This document shows positions 8,635 through 17,826 of a stretch of 64,000 bases of DNA, piece by piece. Source of the stretch: DASUBV01 sp036501025 (GTDB taxonomy: Bacteria; Actinomycetota; Actinomycetes; Streptosporangiales; Streptosporangiaceae); NCBI GenBank assembly GCA_036501025.1, contig DASYBB010000237.1:1-64000 (forward strand). The letters run 5' to 3'. The translations under genes and the position numbers were made by a program. The notes under the pieces were generated by a model. That model was not told the DNA's origin. It did not search any database and saw only the letters and a program-made list of their open reading frames with translations. How positions within the stretch are numbered: the stretch's first letter is position 1; each line of letters opens with the position of its first letter.

Positions 8635-9473
8635 CCGGGATGGCTGCCCCGGCCCGCGGGCGGGCTGTCTGGACCCGGGTGAGTGCCGGGTCCGGGCAGG
8701 TCCTGGACCTGCTGCACGCGCGCGTCACCGACGACTTCGCCCCGCACGTGCACGAGCCGTTCGCGTTCGGCGCCGTGACCGAGGGCGCCGAGTCGATCGG
8801 CTATCGCGGCGGCCTGCACTACTCGGGCCCGGGCAGCGTGGCGATCCTCGAGCCGGGCGAGCCCCATGGCGGCGGCCCGGTCGGGCCGGGCGGGTTCGTG
8901 TACCGGGTGATGTACCCGCCAGCGGCCCTGCTGGCCGACGGCGCCGACCGGCCGCCCCGGTTCCCCCAGGCGGTGATCGCCGATCCGGGGCTCTCCCTTG
9001 AGCTGCGCCGCGTGCACGCCCTGCTCAGCCGGCCGGCCGAGCCGCTCGAGGCGGAGTCCCGGCTGGCCGCGCTGCTCGGCGAGCTGGTGCGGCGGCACTC
9101 CTCGCCCGCGGCGGCGCCCGGCGAGGTCCGCCGGCCCACGGCGATGACGCGCCAGGTGATGAGCCGGCTGACTGACCAGCTGGTCTGCCCGCCGGGGCTG
9201 ACCGAGATCGCGGCCGACGCGGGACTGTCCCGCTATCAGCTGCTGCGCTCGTTCCGGGCCGAGGTGGGCATGCCGCCCTACGCCTGGCTGGCCCAGCACC
9301 GGGTCGCCCGAGCGCGGGTGCTGCTGGAGCAGGGGCACAGTCCCGCGCAGGCCGCCATGCTCACCGGGTTCGCGGATCAGGCGCACCTGACACGATGGTT
9401 CCGGCGGGTGGTCGGGATCACTCCCGGCGCCTACCGCAACAGCGTTCAAGACAGCACCCGGCTCCCCGGGTGA
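8631..9473 (+). CDS. AraC family transcriptional regulator
   Basis: A 280-residue regulator with an N-terminal cupin-like AraC_binding domain (about 20-150: HVHEPFAFGAVTEG, GSVAILEPGEPHGG) and a C-terminal double HTH (about 175-275), ending in the typical GFADQAHLTRWFRRVVGITPGAYR. The ATG overlaps the stop of the preceding two-component scar by 4 bp, so translation is probably coupled to that remnant. The next gene in the same direction is an EamA exporter; AraC plus EamA or LysE exporter is a frequent pairing, so control of that exporter is likely, by inference. Confidence 0.9.
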   Translation: MTGMAAPARGRAVWTRVSAGSGQVLDLLHARVTDDFAPHVHEPFAFGAVTEGAESIGYRGGLHYSGPGSVAILEPGEPHGGGPVGPGGFVYRVMYPPAALLADGADRPPRFPQAVIADPGLSLELRRVHALLSRPAEPLEAESRLAALLGELVRRHSSPAAAPGEVRRPTAMTRQVMSRLTDQLVCPPGLTEIAADAGLSRYQLLRSFRAEVGMPPYAWLAQHRVARARVLLEQGHSPAQAAMLTGFADQAHLTRWFRRVVGITPGAYRNSVQDSTRLPG

Positions 9474-9583
9474 TGCTAGGTATCGCCTGGCCGGCCTATC
9501 CGGCCGGCCTGTCGGCACTATCGGCCGGAGCCTGACGGCGGTCTTTGCCGCGGGCGGCCGGCGAGCGGAAATGCGGGGTGGCG

Positions 9584-10663
9584 GTGACTCGCCGAGGCTG
9601 GGTCCTGTTCGCGGTCATGTGCGTGGTGTGGGGCATTCCCTACCTGCTGATCAAGGTGGCGGTCGGCGGCGTATCCGTCCCGGTCGTGGTGTTCTCCCGG
9701 ACCGCGCTGGGCGCCGTGATCCTGCTGCCGGCCGTCCTGCGGTCCGGGCAGCTGGCCGCGCTGCGCGTGCACTGGCGGCCGCTGCTGGGCTTCGCGGTCC
9801 TGGAGATGATCGCGCCATGGGGCCTGCTGTCCAACGCCGAGGAGCACCTGCCCAGCTCGCTGGCCGGCCTGCTGATCGCGGCCGTCCCGATTATCGGCGT
9901 GGTCCTGGCCCGGCTGACCGGCGGCACCGAGCGCCTCAGCCTGCGGCGCTGGGCCGGCCTCATCCTCGGGCTGGCCGGCGTCGGGGTCCTGGCCGGCCCG
10001 CACCTGAGCGGCGGCAGCGCCTGGCCGGTCACCGAGGTGCTGCTGGTCGCCCTCGGCTACGCCACCGCCCCGCTCATCGCGTCACGCAAGCTGGCCGACG
10101 TCCCGTCACTGCCGATGACGGCGGCCTGCCTGAGCCTGGCCGCGATCGTGTACGCCCCGGCGGCCATCGCGACCTGGCCGACGCGGCTGCCGTCCGGCCG
10201 GGTGCTGGCCTCGATCGCGGCGCTCGGCGTGATCTGCACGGCATGCGCGCTGGTCGTGTTCCTGGCCCTCATCCGCGAGGTCGGAACCTCGCGGGCCATG
10301 ACGTTCACCTATGTCAACCCGGCCATCGCCGTCGCCGCCGGGGTCGCGCTGCTGGGCGAGCCCTTCACCGGTCTGATCGCCGCGTCGTTCGTGCTGATTC
10401 TTGGCGGCTGCGTGCTGGCCACTGGCTCGCGGCGCGACCAGCCCGCCCCGCCCGTCCTGCCCGCTCCGGACAGCCCGGCCGTTCCGGACAGCCTGGCCGT
10501 TCCGGCCGGTACGGACAGGCTGGCCGACTTGTCGGTTCCGGACAGCGCGGCAGCGAGCGCTGACGCCGCGGTGCAGGTAGCAGGAGTGGTGCAGGATGCC
10601 AGCGTGGCTCAGGAAGTAGGAGTGACGCGCGAATTCGGGACACGTCCGGGCGATCGGTCGTGA
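9584..10663 (+). CDS. EamA/DMT family transporter
   Basis: This is a ten-helix drug/metabolite transporter with two EamA repeats (about residues 5-135 and 150-280). It begins VTRRGWVLFAVMCVVWGIPYLLIKVAV, a common start for this actinobacterial subfamily; I chose GTG 9584 for that reason, with GTG 9578 as an alternative. After the last helix there is an unusual tail of about 80 residues rich in Pro, Asp, Ser and Val, partly built of repeated PDSxAVP units, which is absent from typical members. The substrate is unknown. It lies downstream of an AraC regulator and is followed by a strong inverted repeat. Confidence 0.85.
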   Translation: MTRRGWVLFAVMCVVWGIPYLLIKVAVGGVSVPVVVFSRTALGAVILLPAVLRSGQLAALRVHWRPLLGFAVLEMIAPWGLLSNAEEHLPSSLAGLLIAAVPIIGVVLARLTGGTERLSLRRWAGLILGLAGVGVLAGPHLSGGSAWPVTEVLLVALGYATAPLIASRKLADVPSLPMTAACLSLAAIVYAPAAIATWPTRLPSGRVLASIAALGVICTACALVVFLALIREVGTSRAMTFTYVNPAIAVAAGVALLGEPFTGLIAASFVLILGGCVLATGSRRDQPAPPVLPAPDSPAVPDSLAVPAGTDRLADLSVPDSAAASADAAVQVAGVVQDASVAQEVGVTREFGTRPGDRS

Positions 10664-10679
10664 CAGAGGGAATTCACAA

Positions 10680-10729
10680 GATCGTGGGAGGATCGCCCGC
10701 CTCCCGTTGTGAGTAGTCCTCCCACGATC
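10680..10729 (+). terminator. 13-bp perfect inverted repeat after the EamA gene
   Basis: GATCGTGGGAGGA (10680-10692) and its exact complement (10717-10729) flank a 24-nt loop, starting 17 bp after the EamA stop. No T tract follows, as is usual in high-GC actinomycetes. A terminator is likely; a palindromic operator is the alternative. Confidence 0.55.
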
Positions 10730-10891
10730 GTCGTCGGCTGCGAGCCAGCGGGGCCTTCGGGGCGGCTGGTGCGGGCGGGGCCGCGGGTGACGGCTCTGGG
10801 GCGCGGCGGGCCGTAAGGGCGCCTGATATTGGCGTGCGCGGGGCGGTGGGCAGCGCTAGCGTCGGGAGCGGTGCGATTCCGGGAGGCGGCG

Positions 10892-12565
10892 GTGGACCAG
10901 GCCGAGGCGCAGCGCTTGCAGCGGTCCGTTGAGCGCGAGGTGCGGGCCGGGTTCGGGGCCGATGCGGTCACCCGGGTCGCCTTGCTCCGGCACGGCGAGG
11001 ACCCGGCTCTCGGCCCGGGCGAGTTGCTGGTCCGGGTGTTCATCCCGGCCGATCCGGATGCCGGGCCGCAGCCCGGCCTGGAGGCGTGGGCGCAGGCGCA
11101 CGGGGCCGGGATGCGCCGGCTGCGCCGCGAGCTGTCACTGCGGCTGCCGGCGGCGCGGCTTCTGGAGTTCACCGTCGAGGACGCCGGACCGGGGACGACG
11201 CCGCCGCCGGACGGCGGCGGACCGGGGACGACGACGCCAGGGGGCGACGCCGGATCAGGGACTGCGGCCCCGGCGGATGCGGGCGGACCGGGAGCCAGGC
11301 CGCGGATCACGATGCCTGATGATCCGGCGCTGCTGGACGAGCCGATGACGGTGGCCGACATCGTGCAGGCGGTCGGGCGGCAGCTGCGGGCCAGCTACGT
11401 GTTCCCCAGCGCCGGCCAGCAGGCCGCCGCGGCGCTCGAGGCGCGGCTCGCGGCCGGGGAGTACGACGGGCTCGATGACGACGCGCTCGCCGAGCTGCTC
11501 ACCGCCCAGCTCTATGAGGCCTGCGCGGACAAGCACCTCCGGGTCCGGGCGAGGCGACCGCAGCGAGGCGGGCAGCGGCCCGGCGGCCCGGTGCCCGGCG
11601 CACCGGGAACAGGCGCGCCGGGACTGCGACCAGAGGCAGGTCCGGCGGGAAAGGGCGCAGTACCCCAGTCGGACGCACCGGAGCCGGGCGCACCGGGAAC
11701 GGGCGCGCCGGGACCGGGGGCGGACGGCGGGGAGCGGCCTGGCCCCAGGGAGCGCGGCCGGGCGCGGCCGGGCCCGGAACCGGAGTTCCGGCCGATGAAC
11801 TTCGGCATCTTCCGGGTGGAGCGGCTGGCCGGGAACGTCGGGTACCTGGACCTGCGGATGGTGGCGGACCCCCGGCGGGCCGGGACCGCGATCGCGGCCG
11901 CGATGGAGCTGGTCGCGGGGACGTACGCGCTGATCCTCGACCTGCGGCGGAACGGGGGCGGGTCGCCGCACGGGGCGGCGTTCTGGTGCAGTTACCTGTT
12001 CGACGGGCCGCACACGCACCTCAATGACATCTATGACGGCGACACCGGCGAGACGCGGCAGTTCTGGAGCCTGGCCTACGTGCCGGGCGCGCGTTACCTC
12101 GGGCGGCCGGTCTACGTGCTGACCAGCGGCGAGACGTTCTCGGGCGGTGAGGACATCGCCTACACGCTGCAGGCCCAGGGCCGGGTGCGGGTCATCGGCG
12201 AGACGACGGGCGGCGGCGCGCACCCGACCCGGATGGTGCCGATCTCGCCGGCCCTGGCTATCTCGGTGCCGTTCGCCCGGTCGATCAACCCGGTCACCGG
12301 GACGAACTGGGAAGGCACCGGCGTCGTCCCGGACATCGCGGTCCCGGCCGACCGGGCCTACGACGTGGCGTACGGCCTGGCCCTGCGCCACGTGCTGGCC
12401 GAGGCGGACGCCGACGAAGCTGACGGGGCCGCTGGCGCCGGCGACCGCGAGTCCCCGCCCGCCGTGCCGCCGCCGGTCGCCGACGAGGCGCGCGAGGCAC
12501 TGGCCGCCCTCGACCCGGCCGCGACGCCCCAGCCGGAGCCGGAGCCGGAGCCGGCGGGCGCCTAG
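10892..12565 (+). CDS. S41 family (IRBP-like) serine peptidase
   Basis: The 557-residue protein begins at GTG 10892, behind GGGAGG at 10881. An N-terminal domain of about 100 residues is unrecognised. A helical region like the N-terminal domain of IRBP-type S41 proteases starts near DPALLDEPMTVADIVQAVGRQL. The protease core (about 310-520) contains GNVGYLDLRMV, LILDLRRNGGGS and TSGETFSGGEDIAY with nucleophile Ser417. Two Pro/Gly-rich low-complexity inserts (about 100-140 and 225-305) separate the parts. No signal peptide is seen, so it is probably cytoplasmic. Its substrate is unknown. The stop shares a CTAG with the convergent phosphatase. Confidence 0.8.
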   Translation: MDQAEAQRLQRSVEREVRAGFGADAVTRVALLRHGEDPALGPGELLVRVFIPADPDAGPQPGLEAWAQAHGAGMRRLRRELSLRLPAARLLEFTVEDAGPGTTPPPDGGGPGTTTPGGDAGSGTAAPADAGGPGARPRITMPDDPALLDEPMTVADIVQAVGRQLRASYVFPSAGQQAAAALEARLAAGEYDGLDDDALAELLTAQLYEACADKHLRVRARRPQRGGQRPGGPVPGAPGTGAPGLRPEAGPAGKGAVPQSDAPEPGAPGTGAPGPGADGGERPGPRERGRARPGPEPEFRPMNFGIFRVERLAGNVGYLDLRMVADPRRAGTAIAAAMELVAGTYALILDLRRNGGGSPHGAAFWCSYLFDGPHTHLNDIYDGDTGETRQFWSLAYVPGARYLGRPVYVLTSGETFSGGEDIAYTLQAQGRVRVIGETTGGGAHPTRMVPISPALAISVPFARSINPVTGTNWEGTGVVPDIAVPADRAYDVAYGLALRHVLAEADADEADGAAGAGDRESPPAVPPPVADEAREALAALDPAATPQPEPEPEPAGA

Positions 12566-13320
12566 TCCGCCAGGCTGGCGCGAAGGGTGCCCAGGTCCGC
12601 GCCGGAGACGCCGTGGGCCAGCAGGTAGCCCTCGACGGTGCCGGCGGCGTCGCGGGCCCGGGCCAGCACGTCCAGGATCAGGGCGGGCGGGCTGGCCAGC
12701 AGGCCGGCGGTCGCCTGGCGGTCCAGGCCGGCGCGGTCCTGGACGTCGCCGACGATCGCGGCCGCCTGCGCCCCGAGGTAGCCGGAACTGAGGGCGTAGT
12801 CAGCGGCGATGATCTCGTCGGGGACACCCAGGACCGCGAGGACCAGGCCGATCACGATCCCGGTCCGGTCCTTGCCCGCGGCGCAGTGGACCAGGGCCGG
12901 GAGGGCGCCGGGGCGGGCCAGCGCGCTGATGGCCGACCCGACCTGATCGCCGCGCTCCTCGATCACGTACCGGTAGACCGGCTCGAGGCCGGGCGGCAGG
13001 CCGCGCACCTCCGGGCCGAGCAGCGAGACGAGCATGGTCCGGGCCGCGATGCCGGGCGGGCTCGGCGCGCGGTCCGCCTCGGCGGCCGTGCGCAGGTCGA
13101 TCACGGTGCGCAGGCCGTACTCCGCCAGCGCGCCGACGGCGTCCGCCCCGGCCGGGCGCAGCGAGCCGGATCGCAGCAGCGTGCGCCAGCGCGTCGTCCG
13201 GCCGCCGGCCGCCGGATAGCCGCCGAGGTCCCGCAGGTTGGGGCAGCGCGGCACCGCGATCCGCCGCTCGGCGTCGGCCGGGTCCGCCTGCGGGACGGCG
13301 TTGGGCGAGGGCTGGGTCAC
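12562..13320 (-). CDS. tyrosine phosphatase family protein
   Basis: The 252-residue protein matches the PtpB/Y_phosphatase3 type. N-terminal NLRDLGGYPAAGGRTTRWRTLLRSGSL is followed by VIDLRTAAE, and the P-loop is HCAAGKDRTG with nucleophile Cys146 and Arg152 (the CX5R motif). The GTG at 13320 is preceded by GGAG at a good distance; the frame is open further upstream, but that part looks non-coding. Proteins of this type dephosphorylate phosphotyrosine or phosphoinositides; M. tuberculosis PtpB is the known relative. The last bases overlap the S41 gene end, with both stops inside one CTAG. Confidence 0.85.
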   Translation of the reverse strand: MTQPSPNAVPQADPADAERRIAVPRCPNLRDLGGYPAAGGRTTRWRTLLRSGSLRPAGADAVGALAEYGLRTVIDLRTAAEADRAPSPPGIAARTMLVSLLGPEVRGLPPGLEPVYRYVIEERGDQVGSAISALARPGALPALVHCAAGKDRTGIVIGLVLAVLGVPDEIIAADYALSSGYLGAQAAAIVGDVQDRAGLDRQATAGLLASPPALILDVLARARDAAGTVEGYLLAHGVSGADLGTLRASLAD

Positions 13321-13531
13321 GAGCGCTCCGTTCCGGCGGGTGCCTGGGCACCAGGTTACTGAGCCGCCCGCCGCCGCCCCGGAGGCGGGGACGGCGTGTA
13401 GTCCGCCGGGAGTACGCCGCGCGCCGTAGGCGCCGAGCGCAACTGCCTCCCGCCGTACGACGCGCCGTCCCGGCCCGCGCAGGAGCCTGAGAACACGGAG
13501 AAACGCCCGTGGCCCGCAGGAGATGAACACC

Positions 13532-15790
13532 ATGTCGCACACCGCCGCTCCCCCGCCGGGCCGCCCGCGCGCCGGGCTGCTGGCCGCCCTCGGGCTGGCC
13601 TGCTACCGGCACCGCTGGGCCACCATCACGGCCTGGCTGGCCGGGCTGGCCTGCCTGATCACGCTCTGGGTCCAGTTCGGCGCGCCGTCAGCCACCAACT
13701 TCGGCACCGCCGACCCCGGCCAGACCCTGCTGAACCAGCACTTCCACCGGCAGTCCGGCGACACCCTGACCCTGGCCATCCGGTCGGCCCGGCCGATCGA
13801 CGACCCGGTCGTCCGCCGCCGGGTCACCGCCGCGCTCACCCCGTTCGCGCGCGCGGACGGCGTCAGCGAGGTGGCCAGCCCGTACTCCACGCCGGGGCAG
13901 GTCTCCCGCGACGGGCACATCGCCTTCGCATCGGTCCAGTTCTCGGTGCAAGCCAGCGGAATCTCCGGGGCGGAGACGGCGGCGCTGATGCACGACGCCA
14001 CCGCGGCCTCCGGGCACGGGCTGACCTTCAGTCTGGGCGGGGACGTGGTCGACCTGGCCGAGACGCCCTACGGCGGGGCGAGCGACGGCATCGGCACGAC
14101 GGCGGCCGCGATCGTGCTGCTGCTCGCGTTCGGCTCGCTGCTGGCCATGAGCCTGCCGGTGGTGACCGCACTGTTCGGCATCGGCACCGGCCTCTCGCTG
14201 ATCGCGCTCATCGGGCACCTGATCCCGGCGCCGGCGTTCGGGCCGATCGTGGCCTCGCTGATCGGGCTGGGCGTCGGCGTGGACTACGCCCTGTTCCTGT
14301 TCACGCGGTTCCGCGATGAGCTGCGGGCCGGCGCGCGGCCCGAGGATGCCCTGGCCACGACCATGCGCACGGCCGGCCGGTCGGTGCTGACCGCCGGGCT
14401 GACCGTGGCCATCGGGATGCTCAGCCTGCTCGTGCTGCGCCAGTCCCTGCTCAACGGCGTGGCCGTGGCCGCCGCCGTGACCGTGGGCATGACGGTCCTG
14501 GCCGCGCTGACGCTGCTGCCGGCGCTGCTGCGCTGCACCGGGACCCGGCTGGCCCGTCCCGCCCGCCTCGGGCGGCTGCTGGCCCGGGGAAAGGCGCAGC
14601 GCGGCGCGATCCGTTCCGGACATGAAGGTGGCTGGGCGTACCGGTGGGCCGCGGTCATCCAGCGGCGGCCGGTGGTCGCGCTGTGCGTCGCCACGGGCGT
14701 CATCGCCGTGCTCGCGGCGCCGGCCCTGGGCATGAAGCTGAGCTTCCCGGACGAGTCGGCGCAGGCCCGCGGCACCATGGGCTACGCCAGCTACGCCGCG
14801 ATGGCCGACGGCTTCGGCCCGGGCTTCGACGCGCCGCTGATCGTCGCGGCCGAGCTGCCGGCGGGCACGACCAGCGGCACGGGCGTCGCGGCCATGGCCG
14901 CCGCAGTCCGCCACACTCCAGGCGTCGCCGCCGTGACCACGCCGGTGATCAGCCCCGACGGCCAGGCCGCGCTGCTGATCGCCTACCCGGCGACCGGGCA
15001 GCAGGACCCGGCGACCGAGGCGCTGGCCAACCGCCTGACCGGCCAGGTGCTGCCCGGCGCCACCTCCGGCACCGGGATCCGCGCCTACCTGACCGGCCCG
15101 AACGAGGCCAACGTGACCTTCGCCAACGTCATCAGCCAGCGGCTGCCGTGGCTCATCGCGGTGGTCGTGGCGCTGTCCATGGTGCTGCTGACGGCGGTGT
15201 TCCGTTCGGTGGTCGTGGCGGTCAAGGCCGCGGTCATGAACCTGCTCTCGATCGGCGCCGCCTACGGCGTGCTGGTCCTGATCAGCCAGGACGGCTGGCT
15301 GCACCAGCTATTCGGGTTCCCCGAGAAGGTGCCGGTGACGACCTGGGTGCCGGTGTTCCTGTTCGTGATCCTGTTCGGGCTGTCCATGGACTACGAGGTG
15401 TTCCTGATCTCGCGGATCCGCGAGGCCTACGACGCCACCGGCGACAACGCGGCGGCCGTCGCGGCCGGGCTGGCCCGCTCGGCCAAGGTGATCACGGCCG
15501 CCGCGGCCATCATGGTGGCAGTGTTCCTGTCCTTCGTGCTCGGCGCGAACGTCTCGGTCAAGCAGGTCGGACTGGGCCTGGCCGTGGCCGTCCTGATCGA
15601 CGCGACCGTGGTCCGGCTGGTGCTGGTGCCCGCCGTCATGGAACTGCTGGGGAAGGCGAACTGGTGGCTGCCGCGGCCGCTGGCCCGCATCCTGCCCGGC
15701 CCGGCGCCGACCAGCCCGGATGAAGGCGGCGCGGGCGCGAACGAGCCGCCGGCCAGGAACGGCGGCCACCTCCCGGCGGGCGTAAGTTGA
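13532..15790 (+). CDS. MMPL family RND-type transporter
   Basis: This 752-residue protein has the two-fold MMPL layout: a first membrane segment, an extracytoplasmic domain (about 45-170), five helices, a second extracytoplasmic domain (about 390-520) and five more helices. Family motifs are GVGVDYALFLFTRFRDELRAG and FGLSMDYEVFLISRIREAYD, each with the Asp-Tyr pair used in proton coupling. The ATG at 13532 is preferred to the one at 13523 because AGGAGA lies 8 nt before it. The family exports lipids, peptides or drugs in actinobacteria. It is divergent from the phosphatase and 4 bp upstream of the ureohydrolase; no substrate can be inferred. Confidence 0.9.
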   Translation: MSHTAAPPPGRPRAGLLAALGLACYRHRWATITAWLAGLACLITLWVQFGAPSATNFGTADPGQTLLNQHFHRQSGDTLTLAIRSARPIDDPVVRRRVTAALTPFARADGVSEVASPYSTPGQVSRDGHIAFASVQFSVQASGISGAETAALMHDATAASGHGLTFSLGGDVVDLAETPYGGASDGIGTTAAAIVLLLAFGSLLAMSLPVVTALFGIGTGLSLIALIGHLIPAPAFGPIVASLIGLGVGVDYALFLFTRFRDELRAGARPEDALATTMRTAGRSVLTAGLTVAIGMLSLLVLRQSLLNGVAVAAAVTVGMTVLAALTLLPALLRCTGTRLARPARLGRLLARGKAQRGAIRSGHEGGWAYRWAAVIQRRPVVALCVATGVIAVLAAPALGMKLSFPDESAQARGTMGYASYAAMADGFGPGFDAPLIVAAELPAGTTSGTGVAAMAAAVRHTPGVAAVTTPVISPDGQAALLIAYPATGQQDPATEALANRLTGQVLPGATSGTGIRAYLTGPNEANVTFANVISQRLPWLIAVVVALSMVLLTAVFRSVVVAVKAAVMNLLSIGAAYGVLVLISQDGWLHQLFGFPEKVPVTTWVPVFLFVILFGLSMDYEVFLISRIREAYDATGDNAAAVAAGLARSAKVITAAAAIMVAVFLSFVLGANVSVKQVGLGLAVAVLIDATVVRLVLVPAVMELLGKANWWLPRPLARILPGPAPTSPDEGGAGANEPPARNGGHLPAGVS

Positions 15791-15794
15791 GCGG

Positions 15795-16826
15795 ATGACG
15801 CGCCTTGGCGGAATGTACGGCCCGGATGCCACCTTCCTCGGCGTGAGCCGGGCCGACCTGGCCGACCCGCCGTCGTGGGCGGGCACCGACATCATGATCA
15901 TCGGTGCCCCCTTCGACGGCGGGACCTCGCACCGGCCGGGGGCCCGGTTCGGCCCGCAGGCCATCCGGTTCACCGACTACCTGCCGCACGACGGCTCCCG
16001 GCCGCACCTGGCGCTGGGCGTGGACCCGCTGGCCGAGCTGCGGGTGGCCGACGCCGGCGACGTGGAGATGCCGGGCGGCGACACCGAGCTGTCGCTGCGC
16101 CGCCTGGAGGAGGCCGTGCACACCGCGAGCGCGGCCGGGGCCATCCCGGTCATCCTCGGCGGCGATCACACCATCGCGCTGCCGGACGCGACCGGGGTGG
16201 CCCGGCACGTCGGCTGGGGCCGGCTGTCGATGATCCACTTTGACGCGCACGCCGACACCGGCGACACCCAGTTCGGCGCGCTGCACGGGCATGGCACGCC
16301 GATGCGGCGGCTGATCGAGTCAGGCGCGGTGCGCGGGGACCGGTTCCTGCAGGTCGGGCTGCGCGGGTACTGGCCGGAGCCCGAGACGCTGGCCTGGATG
16401 GCGGCCCAGCGGATGCGCAGCTTCGAGATGACCGAGGTCGTCACCCGCGGGCTGGACGAGTGCCTGACCGAGGCCTTCGCGATCTCGACCGACGAATGCG
16501 ACGGGGTGTTCCTGTCCGTCGACGTGGACGTGGTCGACCCGGGCATGGCGCCCGGCACCGGGACGCCGGAGCCGGGCGGCCTGACCAGCCGCCAGCTGCT
16601 GGACGCGGTCCGGCGGATCGCGATGGAGCTGCCGGTGGCCGGGATCGACATCGTCGAGGTGGCGCCGCCGTACGACCACGCCGAGGTCACGGCGTACCTG
16701 GCCAACCGGGTCGTGCTGGAGGCACTGTCGGGGATCGCCTGGCGGCGGAAGGCGCAGCGGGCGGCCGCCCCGGGCGGCGGGGTGCCGCCCCGCCGCCCGG
16801 AGTCTCCGCTGCTGGACGGGCGCTAG
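15795..16826 (+). CDS. agmatinase/ureohydrolase family protein
   Basis: The 343-residue protein carries the binuclear manganese site of arginase-like ureohydrolases: GGDHTI, DAHADT and SVDVDVVDPGMAPGTGTPEPGG, plus the family start IIGAPFDGGTSHRPGARFGPQAIR. The family cleaves agmatine, guanidinobutyrate, guanidinopropionate or similar guanidino compounds to urea and an amine. Sequence alone does not separate these, so agmatinase is only the default name. The start has TAAGTT 6 nt upstream and lies 4 bp after the MMPL stop. A LysR regulator follows on the same strand and may control it. Confidence 0.85.
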   Translation: MTRLGGMYGPDATFLGVSRADLADPPSWAGTDIMIIGAPFDGGTSHRPGARFGPQAIRFTDYLPHDGSRPHLALGVDPLAELRVADAGDVEMPGGDTELSLRRLEEAVHTASAAGAIPVILGGDHTIALPDATGVARHVGWGRLSMIHFDAHADTGDTQFGALHGHGTPMRRLIESGAVRGDRFLQVGLRGYWPEPETLAWMAAQRMRSFEMTEVVTRGLDECLTEAFAISTDECDGVFLSVDVDVVDPGMAPGTGTPEPGGLTSRQLLDAVRRIAMELPVAGIDIVEVAPPYDHAEVTAYLANRVVLEALSGIAWRRKAQRAAAPGGGVPPRRPESPLLDGR

Positions 16827-16872
16827 CGCGCCGCGGCAGTTCAGCGGCCTTGAATAGGCCGGCGCGGGATGC

Positions 16873-16902
16873 CTGACCTAAAGCATCGAGCCGACCTATA
16901 GT
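16873..16902 (+). promoter_or_regulatory. promoter of the LysR gene, probably leaderless
   Basis: CTGACC (16873-16878) and TATAGT (16897-16902) are separated by 18 bp. The ATG begins 6 nt after TATAGT, where a transcript would normally start, so the mRNA probably has no 5' leader. No Shine-Dalgarno sequence is present. Confidence 0.6.
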
Positions 16903-16908
16903 TGACCC

Positions 16909-17817
16909 ATGCTGGACGTGATCAGGCTCCGGGTGCTGGTCGCCGTGGCCCGGCACGGTTCGGTCACGGCGGCGGCCCGCGCGCTCAACTACGCCCAGCC
17001 CTCGATCAGCCACCACATCGCCCGGCTGGAGGCCGAGACCGGCGCGCGGCTGCTGCAGCGGGCCGGCCGCGGGGTGCGCCTGACCGACGCCGGCCGCCTG
17101 CTGGCCGAGCGGGCCGAGGAGATCATCGGCCGCCTGGACGCGGCCGAGGCGGAACTCGCGGCGCACGTCGGGCTGCGCGAGGGCCGGGTCCGCCTGGCCG
17201 CGTTCCCGTCCGCGCTCGGCACCATCGTCCCGGCCGCCGCGGCGCGGCTGGAGGTGGAGACGCCCGGCATGGACCTCATGCTGACCGAGGCCGAGCCGCC
17301 CGAGGCGCTGCGGATGCTCCGGGCCGGCTACGTCGACGTGGCCCTGGTCTTCCAGCACTACCAGGCGGGCACCGACGCGCAGCCGCCCAGCCCGGCCGAG
17401 CAGGGGACCCGCGGCCGGCTGCTGCTCGACGAGCCCGTGCACCTGGTCACGCCCGCCCGCGACGGCCCCGACGACGGCGCGAAACTGGCCGACTATGCCG
17501 AGCACCGGTGGATCGCCGGCTGCGAGCGGTGCCGCAGCTACCTGATCCGGCAGTGCTCGCTGGCGGGCTTCACGCCCAAGGTCGCCTTCACCACCGACGA
17601 TTACGTGGCGGTCCAGGCGCTGGTCGCGGCCGGACTCGGCGTCACCACGCTGCCCGGCCTGTGCCTGCGGGCCGCCCGGCACCCGGGGATCACGGTCACC
17701 GACCTGCCCGGCGCGCGGCGGCACGTCTTCGCGGTGACCTACGGGGATCCGCCGGACCCGCCCGCCACCGCCCGGCTGCTGGAGGTCCTGAGCGAGACCG
17801 CGACCGTCCCGGCCTGA
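16909..17817 (+). CDS. LysR family transcriptional regulator
   Basis: This 302-residue protein has an N-terminal winged HTH (LRVLVAVARHGSVTAAARALNYAQPSISHHIARLEAETGARLLQRAGRGVRLTDAG) and a LysR substrate-binding domain (about 90-295). It lies 82 bp behind the ureohydrolase gene on the same strand, with its own apparent promoter between them. Regulation of the ureohydrolase is plausible but not shown. It ends 9 bp from the convergent acyl-CoA synthetase. Confidence 0.9.
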   Translation: MLDVIRLRVLVAVARHGSVTAAARALNYAQPSISHHIARLEAETGARLLQRAGRGVRLTDAGRLLAERAEEIIGRLDAAEAELAAHVGLREGRVRLAAFPSALGTIVPAAAARLEVETPGMDLMLTEAEPPEALRMLRAGYVDVALVFQHYQAGTDAQPPSPAEQGTRGRLLLDEPVHLVTPARDGPDDGAKLADYAEHRWIAGCERCRSYLIRQCSLAGFTPKVAFTTDDYVAVQALVAAGLGVTTLPGLCLRAARHPGITVTDLPGARRHVFAVTYGDPPDPPATARLLEVLSETATVPA

Positions 17818-17826
17818 GCCCGGCCG